A stretch of 12,660 bases of DNA from CAZUHN01 sp964620535 (lineage in GTDB: Bacteria > UBA8248). Below, in pieces: positions 7,597 through 12,660 of the stretch (the first letter of the stretch is position 1; each line of letters starts with the position of its first letter). The DNA is taken from the NCBI GenBank assembly GCA_964620535.1, contig CAZUHN010000163.1, forward strand, positions 1 through 12,660, given 5' to 3'. Made by a program: the position numbers and the translations under genes. The notes under the pieces are model-generated. The model did no database searches and was not told where the DNA came from. It saw only the letters and a list, made by a program, of their open reading frames with translations.

Positions 7597-8036
7597 TTCA
7601 CAGCCCCGTAGATGAAATCGCCGATGATTTTCTGAATGTCGAGGGGGGGCTCGGTCTCGCGGATGCGCCCTCCCGCGGAGATAATTTTTTCCGAACCGCC
7701 CGGGCTGAGGTTAACGAAGCTGTCCCCCAGGATCCCCTTCGTGCGGACCGAGGCAATGGTGTCCGAGGAGATCTTGAGGGAGGCGTCGAGGAGAAGCACT
7801 ACGACCGCCTCGTCCTCATCGAGGGCGATTGACTTCACCCGGCCGACCTGTACGCCCGCCATCTCCACCGAGGTGCCCACCCGCAACCCCGAGACGGAGG
7901 AGAACTTCGCGGAGACCTCATAGACCCCCGTCTCGAACAGCGTCAGACTCCCTAGGCTCACCGAGAGGTAGGCGAGGCAGAGAATTCCGGCCAGGACGAA
8001 AGCGCCGACCGCCAATTCCACTTTCCGCTGTGCCAA
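7593..8036 (-). CDS. mlaD: MlaD-family MCE domain protein
   Basis: A 147-residue protein with one N-terminal membrane anchor (about residues 8-28) and a single periplasmic MCE domain at about 38-115 (YEVSAKFSSVSGLRVGTSVE, AGVQVGRVKSI, GILGDSFVNLSPGG). In Mla systems six copies form a ring on MlaE that passes lipid to or from MlaC. E. coli MlaD is longer (183 residues); here the chain ends soon after a short helix (IQKIIGDFIYGAV), so the C-terminal extension is reduced. The start codon is TTG (8034-8036) and is well supported: GGAGG at 8044-8048, seven bases away, overlaps the end of mlaE. Gap to mlaE is 12 bases; the TolC-family start overlaps its stop. Confidence 0.94.
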   Translation of the reverse strand: MAQRKVELAVGAFVLAGILCLAYLSVSLGSLTLFETGVYEVSAKFSSVSGLRVGTSVEMAGVQVGRVKSIALDEDEAVVVLLLDASLKISSDTIASVRTKGILGDSFVNLSPGGSEKIISAGGRIRETEPPLDIQKIIGDFIYGAVK

Positions 8037-8043
8037 GTTGCCC

Positions 8044-8048
8044 CCTCC
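8044..8048 (-). promoter_or_regulatory. Shine-Dalgarno site fixing a TTG start for mlaD
   Basis: GGAGG on the minus strand lies seven bases before TTG 8034-8036 and directly abuts the mlaE stop codon. No ATG or GTG start in frame has an equal site nearby, so this decides the unusual TTG start. Confidence 0.75.
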
Positions 8049-8885
8049 TCAGAGAAGGATCGAGGTCAGGACATAGTCCGCGACCAGGATAAGGACAGAG
8101 GAGAGGACAACGGCTCGGGTGGTGGCTTTACCGACGCCCTCCGCGCCGTATCCGCATGTGTGTCCTTTGTAGCAGCAAACCCAGGTCACGAGAAGGCCGA
8201 AAACCAGAGATTTCCAGATTCCTTCGTATATATCCGTCATTTCCACCTTCTCCTGCATTTCGCCGAAATAGGTGCCGCTGCTCAGGCCGAGCAACTTTAC
8301 GCTGACGAGGTAGCCTCCGAAAATTCCCGTCACATTAAAGAGCGCCGTCAGCAGGGGGACGGTTAGAATTCCCGCCACGATTCGGGGAACCGCGAGCCTT
8401 TGCAGGGGGTTCACGGCCATGCTCCGGAGGGCGTCGATCTGCTCGGTGATGACCATGATGCCAATCTCGGCGGTCATGGCCGATCCGGCGCGCCCCGTCA
8501 CCATGAGGGCCGTCAGGACGGGGCCGAGCTCCCGGAGAAGGCCGAGCGCCACCGCCGGGCCGAGGAGCCCCACGGAGTCGAACTGGTTCAGGGTGTAAAA
8601 GCCCTGGAGTGCGAGCACCATGCCGGTGAAAAGGCCCGTCAAAAAAATAATCGATACCGAGCCAACGCCGATGAAGTACATTTGCCGGACGATAAGGCTC
8701 CCCCGCCAGGGGGGAACAAAAAAACAGCCAGCGACTTGGCCGAGGAAAATGCCCATCCGGCCCATCTCGGCGACGAAAAACAGCGTCCCCCTTCCGAGTC
8801 TTTCCAAGGTGGCCCGGGAGGCCGCGGGGAGATTCGCTCCCTGCCTTCCGGAATGGGCCTTTTGCGGTGAAAACGATCCGGGCAT
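8049..8885 (-). CDS. mlaE: MlaE-family ABC transporter permease
   Basis: The inner-membrane permease of the Mla phospholipid transporter, which binds the MlaF ATPase and the MlaD ring. From the chosen ATG it has 278 residues; family members are usually about 260. Features: an amphipathic N-terminal helix (LFFVAEMGRMGIFLGQV, about 35-51), QMYFIGVGSVSIIFLTGLFT, and the family signature LLRELGPVLTALMVTGRAGS followed by EIGIMVITEQIDAL at about 117-153, then VNPLQRLAVPRIVAG. Further helices run to the C-terminus (VLILVADYVLTSILL). The frame is open up to 9062, but the extra 59 residues are proline- and arginine-rich and look non-coding, so ATG 8885 was preferred; it has no good Shine-Dalgarno site, and a GTG six codons... 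five codons upstream (8898-8900) is possible. It is the first gene of the operon; mlaF is not adjacent. Confidence 0.92.
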   Translation of the reverse strand: MPGSFSPQKAHSGRQGANLPAASRATLERLGRGTLFFVAEMGRMGIFLGQVAGCFFVPPWRGSLIVRQMYFIGVGSVSIIFLTGLFTGMVLALQGFYTLNQFDSVGLLGPAVALGLLRELGPVLTALMVTGRAGSAMTAEIGIMVITEQIDALRSMAVNPLQRLAVPRIVAGILTVPLLTALFNVTGIFGGYLVSVKLLGLSSGTYFGEMQEKVEMTDIYEGIWKSLVFGLLVTWVCCYKGHTCGYGAEGVGKATTRAVVLSSVLILVADYVLTSILL

Positions 8886-8961
8886 AAAGGAGTCTGGCAC
8901 CTTTCCGGGGTGGGTTTCGGGAGCAAAAAAGACACCCCACGGCTGTATTAAATGCGTTTCT

Positions 8962-8991
8962 AGTGTATCTTTCTTCGTTGTCCGAAGGCAA
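8962..8991 (-). promoter_or_regulatory. Candidate sigma-70-type promoter for the mlaE operon
   Basis: Read on the minus strand, TTGCCT (8986-8991) and TACACT (8962-8967) are separated by 18 bases, each matching four of six positions of the -35 and -10 consensus. Transcription would begin around 8955, about 70 bases before the proposed mlaE start, in a locally AT-richer stretch. The spacing and location fit; the match is only moderate. Confidence 0.4.
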
Positions 8992-9033
8992 TGGTTGTTT
9001 CGGTGTCTCCGCGGCCGGCGCGGCGGAGGATCG

Positions 9034-9038
9034 GGAGG
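9034..9038 (+). promoter_or_regulatory. Shine-Dalgarno site favouring the 9047 start
   Basis: GGAGG lies eight bases before ATG 9047, the best ribosome site in this area. ATG 9137, where the sequence begins to look like typical protein, has none. Confidence 0.6.
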
Positions 9039-9046
9039 GTGGCTTG

Positions 9047-10009
9047 ATGCCGGGCGGGCCATCCCGCCGCGCCGCGCGGAACTGCTTCTGGCGCCCCCTC
9101 TGGCCGCGCCGGCGTCTCCATCTCGAACGGGCTCTCATGGCGAACGAAAAAAAATTGAAACCGGCTTCCAGCTACATCGAATTCGGCTTGCGCCTCCACA
9201 AGGATGATTTCACCCAGTTGACCGCCGCCGTCATCTTCGTCTACCTGCCTCTTTCTGCGCTCGCCCTGTTTTTTCTTCCCCTGGAGCAGATGCAGAGTGG
9301 GAGCGTCACGGTGGATTCCGCGTCGGGAATTCTCCTCTATGTCTTTTTGGCGCGCGTGATTCAAACCTTCATCTTCATTCTGGTCATCCTCAAGGTCCAT
9401 CTGCAATTGAAGGGGGAGGGAAACGTCTGGGACGTTTCGGGTGCGCTCGCCCGGCTGGCGCGGGTTGCCTCGGTGGATCTGGTCTACGTTCTCGCGCTTG
9501 CGCTCGCGGTTCAGTGGATCAGTTTCATCCTGATGGTCATATTTTTCGGGGGAAGTGTCAGCGGTCGGATCGCGGCGCTTGTGGTTTCGGTATTCGTGGT
9601 CGCGGGTCCAGCGGTGCGTTATTATTATTGTACTTTCTCGGCGATGTTTCACGCGGAAGGTTTTCGAGATTCATTCCGGATCGCGGGGTCCATCTCGGCC
9701 GGGAGCGAGCGCTTGGTGATATCCATTTTCCTGATTTACTTGCTTGCCTGGTCCATGATCTGGTGGGCTCTACAGAATATCTTTGGGGTGGGCATTATTG
9801 GAAACATTGTAACGCAGGCGGTCATTATGGTCGCCTCCCTCTCCTATTTCTTCGCCACCTACCGGCTGTACCTGGACCTCACCCTCGCCGAGGCGAACCT
9901 GCTCGCCAACGCCGACGAAGGGGGCGCGGCCCCGCGCCCCTTCCGATCGGGTTCAAACGCCGGTCGGGACGGGGAGAGCGCTTCCGGTGAATCCCGCCCG
10001 CCGGACTAA
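9047..10009 (+). CDS. Hypothetical polytopic inner-membrane protein (about six helices)
   Basis: Family not recognised. From ATG 9047 the product has 320 residues; from the alternative ATG 9137 it has 290. The longer start has a strong GGAGG site, but its extra 30 residues are arginine-rich (RRAARNCFWRPLWPRRR) and may be leader sequence read by chance. The core starts MANEKKLKPASSYIEFGLRL and has about six membrane helices (for example VIFVYLPLSALALFFLPL, LVYVLALALAVQWISFILMV, IAALVVSVFVVAGPAVRYYY, LVISIFLIYLLAWSMIWWAL), with a helical loop FHAEGFRDSFRIAGSISAGS between the fourth and fifth. The hydrophilic tail (about 45 residues) is Gly-, Arg- and Ser-rich. The overall plan resembles loosely defined six-helix families such as Yip1-like or GPDPase membrane-domain proteins, but no diagnostic motif was seen. 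It is divergent from mlaE and converges on the hydrolase gene with a seven-base gap. Confidence 0.8.
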   Translation: MPGGPSRRAARNCFWRPLWPRRRLHLERALMANEKKLKPASSYIEFGLRLHKDDFTQLTAAVIFVYLPLSALALFFLPLEQMQSGSVTVDSASGILLYVFLARVIQTFIFILVILKVHLQLKGEGNVWDVSGALARLARVASVDLVYVLALALAVQWISFILMVIFFGGSVSGRIAALVVSVFVVAGPAVRYYYCTFSAMFHAEGFRDSFRIAGSISAGSERLVISIFLIYLLAWSMIWWALQNIFGVGIIGNIVTQAVIMVASLSYFFATYRLYLDLTLAEANLLANADEGGAAPRPFRSGSNAGRDGESASGESRPPD

Positions 10010-10016
10010 GAGATAG

Positions 10017-10799
10017 CTATAAATTTATCTCGAATGAAAGGCCGTCGTAGGCCAGTTCCACGCCTTTGGGCAGCATGCTATTCGTTTCGCAGTAAGCCAG
10101 ATCGTACGTCGTGTGGGTGAAGTAGGTTTGCGCCGGCTTGAGAGCCTCTACCATTTCTAGCGCCTGGGCCACCGTGAAATGGGAGGGGTGTTCACGGTGA
10201 CGGAGGGCGTCCAGGATGAGCCAGCGGGCGCCCTTCAGGATTTCCATCGAGGATTCCGGGATGGCGTTGCAGTCCGTCGCGTAGGCGAAGTCTCCGACGC
10301 GAAGGCCCATCACGCGGAGGCCGTTGTGCTCGAGCGCGAACGGGCGCACCTTGATCCCGCCCGCCCCGAAAGATTTCTCGTCCCGCTCGTGGAGGGTGAG
10401 CTCGGGTTTGAATCCGGCGTAATCGTTATTGTCCTCGAAGATGTAGCTGAAATTCCTGCGTAGCATCCGCGCGGTTTCCGGGTAGGCGTAGCAGGGGATC
10501 GCTTTTTTCATTAGATAGTTGAAGACCCGCATGTCGTCGATGCCGTTGGTATGGTCCGCGTGGTAATGGGTGTACACCACAGCGTCCACCCGGCGCAGGC
10601 CGTGCCGGATCGCCTGCTGGCGCAGGTCGGGCCCGGTGTCTACGAGCAGATTTCCTGCCGGCGATTCGATCACGATGCTCGGCCGGAGGCGCTTGTTCCG
10701 CGGGTTGCCGGAGAGACAGACGGGCTCGGTGCAGCCTATCGCGGGGACGCCCGTCGATGTTCCGCAACCGAGGACGGTGACGCGGGCGGTCCGGTTCAC
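10017..10799 (-). CDS. Metallo-beta-lactamase-fold hydrolase, PhnP-like phosphodiesterase family
   Basis: A 260-residue cytoplasmic metallohydrolase. Two-metal site residues are all visible: H78-x-H80-x-D82-H83 (THYHADHTNG), H158 (ALEHNG), D176 (YATDCN) and H229 (YFTHTTYD). The early block VTVLGCGTSTGVPAIGC and the NPRNKRLRPSIVIES segment place it with PhnP-like cyclic phosphodiesterases; E. coli PhnP opens 5-phosphoribosyl 1,2-cyclic phosphate. No phosphonate-degradation genes are near, so the substrate is unknown. The extra structural zinc site of PhnP seems incomplete: GCTEPVC has Glu25 where a middle Cys is usual, and Tyr232 replaces the second His after TH. The frame is open far upstream over the aldolase gene, but GTG 10797-10799 overlaps the aldolase TGA as GTGA, with GAGG nearby, and gives a normal family N-terminus. 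Confidence 0.9.
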   Translation of the reverse strand: MNRTARVTVLGCGTSTGVPAIGCTEPVCLSGNPRNKRLRPSIVIESPAGNLLVDTGPDLRQQAIRHGLRRVDAVVYTHYHADHTNGIDDMRVFNYLMKKAIPCYAYPETARMLRRNFSYIFEDNNDYAGFKPELTLHERDEKSFGAGGIKVRPFALEHNGLRVMGLRVGDFAYATDCNAIPESSMEILKGARWLILDALRHREHPSHFTVAQALEMVEALKPAQTYFTHTTYDLAYCETNSMLPKGVELAYDGLSFEINL

Positions 10800-11833
10800 C
10801 GGACCGCCTCGGCCAGGGCCTGAATGGTCTGCTCCACCCCCTCCCGGGAGATGTCCATGTGGGTCACGGCGCGAAGGGAGAATTTGCCCACGGAAAACAG
10901 GGAGACGCCGCGCTCCCGGAGGCGGGAGGTGACCTCCTCGCCTGTGCGGCCGCTCTCGGTGACGTCCAGGAAGACGATATTCGTCGGGGTCGTCTCGTAG
11001 GTGGAGCGGACGCCGGAGACGCCGGCCGCGTGCTCGGCGAGCGTCTGGGCGTTCGCGTGGTCCTCCGCCAGGCGCTCGATGTGATGGGAAAGCGCGTAGA
11101 TGCCGGCGGCGGCGAGCGTCCCGGCTTGCCGCCAACCACCACCGAGCATTTTCCGGATCCGCGCCGCCCGCGCGATGAAGTCTTTCGGCCCGATGAGGAG
11201 CGAGCCCATCGGGCAGCCCAGCCCCTTGGAGAGGCAAAAGCTGAGCGAATCGCACCGTTTTCCCCATTCGAGGGGGGGGACGCCCGAGGAGACGACGGCG
11301 TTAAAGATCCGGGCGCCGTCGATGTGCAGGGGGATCCTCCGTTCGAGGGAGAGCGCCTGGAACTCTTCCACTTTTTCGAGAGGGAATATCTGCCCCCCGC
11401 CCTGGTTGTGGGTGTTTTCGAGCCACAGTAGGGCGGTCCGGGGGAACAAGGGGCTGTCCGGCCGGATGGCGTCCTCGGCGTCCTCCCGGGAGAATATTCC
11501 CCGGTCGCCGTTCAGGAGACGGAATTGAATCCCCGAGATCATGCCCGCCGCCGCCAATTCGCTGTGGATGGGATGGGATCGGGCGTCGCAGATGACCTCC
11601 TCGCCGGGCTGGGTGTAGACCTTGATGGCAATCTGGTTCGCCATCGTCCCGGATGCCACGAACAGGGCCGCTTCCTTGTCGAAGAGGGAGGCGGCGCGAT
11701 CTTGGAGATCGTTGACCGTGGGATTTTCTCCGAAAAGGTCGTCGCCCAGCCCCGCCTGCGACATGGCCTCCCGCATGCCGGGCGTGGGCCGGCAAAACGT
11801 GTCGGCTCTTAGATCGACCACTTTTCCGGTCAA
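10796..11833 (-). CDS. ltaE: Low-specificity L-threonine aldolase
   Basis: A 345-residue fold-type I PLP enzyme that splits threonine and allo-threonine to glycine and acetaldehyde; the length is typical. Visible landmarks: DLRADTFCRPTPGMREAM at the N-terminus, GDDLFGENPTVNDLQDRAA, ALFVASGTMANQ, H87 as the likely ring-stacking histidine, E139-N140 (WLENTHNQGGG), the cofactor-binding D172-G-A-R175 (IDGARIFNAV), and the Schiff-base lysine K203 in SFCLSKGLGCPMGS. The start is TTG (11831-11833), supported by GGAGG at 11840-11844 with six bases between; a GTG three codons inside lacks such spacing. The 27-base gap after the HD-GYP gene and the four-base overlap with the PhnP-like gene point to one transcript. 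The sequence around H87 (SHPIHSELAAAG) differs slightly from the commoner HIxxxE pattern. Confidence 0.95.
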   Translation of the reverse strand: MTGKVVDLRADTFCRPTPGMREAMSQAGLGDDLFGENPTVNDLQDRAASLFDKEAALFVASGTMANQIAIKVYTQPGEEVICDARSHPIHSELAAAGMISGIQFRLLNGDRGIFSREDAEDAIRPDSPLFPRTALLWLENTHNQGGGQIFPLEKVEEFQALSLERRIPLHIDGARIFNAVVSSGVPPLEWGKRCDSLSFCLSKGLGCPMGSLLIGPKDFIARAARIRKMLGGGWRQAGTLAAAGIYALSHHIERLAEDHANAQTLAEHAAGVSGVRSTYETTPTNIVFLDVTESGRTGEEVTSRLRERGVSLFSVGKFSLRAVTHMDISREGVEQTIQALAEAVR

Positions 11834-11839
11834 AGGGGT

Positions 11840-11844
11840 CCTCC
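11840..11844 (-). promoter_or_regulatory. Shine-Dalgarno site fixing a TTG start for ltaE
   Basis: GGAGG on the minus strand lies six bases before TTG 11831-11833 and is the strongest ribosome site in the 27-base gap after the HD-GYP gene. Confidence 0.75.
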
Positions 11845-11860
11845 GGAGTAATCTCTTTTA

Positions 11861-12660
11861 TTACGAAATAGATTGCGGTTCCGGTTCCACGTATTTCTTT
11901 CCATGGAAGGCCTCGACGGCTTGGTAGACTTTTTTCTTCACGAAGATGTCCACCAATTCCGCGTCGAGGTGATTATCCTTGACCTCGAAGCCGAGAAGCT
12001 GAATTGCCTTATCGAGGGGAACCGCCTTTTTGTAGGGCCGGTCCGATGCGGTGAGCGCGTCGAAGATGTCGCAGACGCACATTATCTTCGACTGGAGGAC
12101 GATATCCTCTTCTTTTAATCCTAGGGGATACCCTTCTCCGTTCAGCTTTTCATGGTGGCCGTGGGCGATCTCGGGGATACCCTTGAGAACCTTCGTCCAA
12201 GGAATCTGGGTGAGGAAATTGTAGCTGTGCGAAGCGTGGGACTCGATTTCCTTGCGCTCGCTCAGGTTGAGGTTCCCCCGCCGGATTTTGAGGCTGTCCA
12301 GCTCTTCCGGATATAAGTAGGTGTTTACCTTGCCTTCGAAGTCGAGATAGATTTTGGAGCTAAGGTTATCCAAGGCGTCAATATCACCGTCCGGCATCAT
12401 GGAAGGGGCGTCAGATTTTATGATGAGCGCGAGATTCTTGTCCACTTCGGCGAGAGCTTTGTCCATCTCCGCTCGCACCTTTTCCGCTTCCTCATTTTTT
12501 CCACTGAGAGCGTATTGAAGCATTTTTTCCTGGTATTCACTCTCCACGGTGCGCTTGATGAAATTAAATCGTTCCTTTACCATCCCCATTTGCAAGGGAT
12601 AGAGCTTGTTTTGCTTTTGGAGAACTTGCTCGCGCACCCCGATTTTGCCGAAGTCGTGCA
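11861..12660 (-). CDS. HD-GYP-type metal-dependent phosphohydrolase, C-terminal part (5' partial), with domain insert
   Basis: The frame runs off the window, so the N-terminus is missing; 265 residues are visible. The first visible residues read HDFGKIGV, the HD metal-binding dyad of the domain, so an internal GTG at 12635-12637 is not the true start. Later come IESHASHSYNFLTQIP (the next conserved His), HGHHEKLNGEGYPLGL (the HHE...GYP signature), then MCVCDIFDALTASDRPYKKA with the conserved D and the family DRPY block. HD-GYP proteins usually hydrolyse cyclic di-GMP. Unusually, about 139 residues separate HD from the next His instead of about 27: a charged, helical stretch (EKVRAEMDKALAEVDKNLAL) is inserted. 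The upstream part may hold a sensor domain. It leads the operon with ltaE. Base composition appears less GC-rich than its neighbours. Confidence 0.88.
   Translation of the reverse strand, partial: HDFGKIGVREQVLQKQNKLYPLQMGMVKERFNFIKRTVESEYQEKMLQYALSGKNEEAEKVRAEMDKALAEVDKNLALIIKSDAPSMMPDGDIDALDNLSSKIYLDFEGKVNTYLYPEELDSLKIRRGNLNLSERKEIESHASHSYNFLTQIPWTKVLKGIPEIAHGHHEKLNGEGYPLGLKEEDIVLQSKIMCVCDIFDALTASDRPYKKAVPLDKAIQLLGFEVKDNHLDAELVDIFVKKKVYQAVEAFHGKKYVEPEPQSIS

Larger units (their letters stand above)
8886..9046. other. Divergent intergenic control region
   Basis: These 161 bases separate mlaE (minus) from the membrane-protein gene (plus). The part near 8920-9000 is AT-richer than its surroundings and holds the candidate mlaE promoter. 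A six-base-pair inverted repeat, CTCCGC (9007-9012) with GCGGAG (9023-9028), sits just before the plus-strand ribosome site and may be chance. No clear promoter for the plus-strand gene was found. Confidence 0.5.

Noticed and set aside
6181..7611. Long open frame antisense to the TolC-family gene
   Set aside because: Mirror of strong third-position G/C in the real gene; no protein-like features.
9007..9028. CTCCGC/GCGGAG inverted repeat as an operator
   Set aside because: Six pairs with a ten-base loop in GC-rich DNA, no second copy nearby and no known regulator motif.
8886..9062. Upstream extension of mlaE to 9062 (59 more residues)
   Set aside because: The added residues are Pro/Arg-rich and unlike any MlaE N-terminus, they cover the divergent control region, and the candidate promoter would lie inside them.
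10010..10031. GAGATA (10010-10015) with TATCTC (10026-10031) as a terminator between convergent genes
   Set aside because: Only six AT-rich pairs with a ten-base loop and no proper T tract; too weak to call.
10800..11267. Upstream extension of the PhnP-like gene over ltaE
   Set aside because: It is an out-of-frame reading of the aldolase gene; GTG 10797-10799 gives a normal family start and a coupled overlap.

Overview
The window is a stretch of GC-rich bacterial chromosome (roughly two thirds G+C by eye) packed with genes. No tRNA, rRNA, CRISPR array, insertion sequence or phage gene was seen, and no gene-free stretch exceeds 300 bases. A periplasmic MlaC, a TolC-family outer-membrane protein and an MCE (MlaD) protein show a Gram-negative, double-membrane cell. 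The style (short overlaps, TTG and GTG starts with strong Shine-Dalgarno sites, acyl-CoA mutase next to alaS) would fit a deltaproteobacterium-like or candidate-phylum lineage, but the sequence alone does not fix the taxon.

Layout. (1) Bases 1-1212, plus strand: the 3' part of a B12-dependent acyl-CoA mutase large subunit (methylmalonyl-CoA mutase family, no cobalamin-binding domain), then a 51-codon ORF joined by a stop/start overlap. (2) 1318-5613, plus strand: alaS, an Fsr-like MFS exporter, and a small hypothetical ORF with an ATGA overlap that carries a ten-G run and looks frame-disrupted. (3) 5549-8885, minus strand, read from high to low coordinates: mlaE, mlaD, a TolC-family gene and mlaC, tightly spaced. 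This is a retrograde or anterograde lipid-transport (MCE) operon with an outer-membrane channel gene inside it and no mlaF, mlaB or mlaA in view. (4) 8886-9046: divergent control region. (5) 9047-10009, plus strand: an unrecognised six-helix membrane protein. (6) 10017-12660, minus strand: an HD-GYP-type phosphohydrolase (cut by the window edge), low-specificity threonine aldolase, and a PhnP-like metallo-beta-lactamase-fold hydrolase, probably one transcript.

Most genes are housekeeping or central metabolism. I see no clear new defence or mobile system. The items most worth a second look are the MlaE-MlaD-TolC-MlaC arrangement, the HD-GYP domain split by an insert of about 110 residues, the poly-G frame disruption at 5293-5302, the paired loss of structural zinc ligands in the PhnP-like protein, and the unlisted 51-codon ORF with its alternative hairpins.
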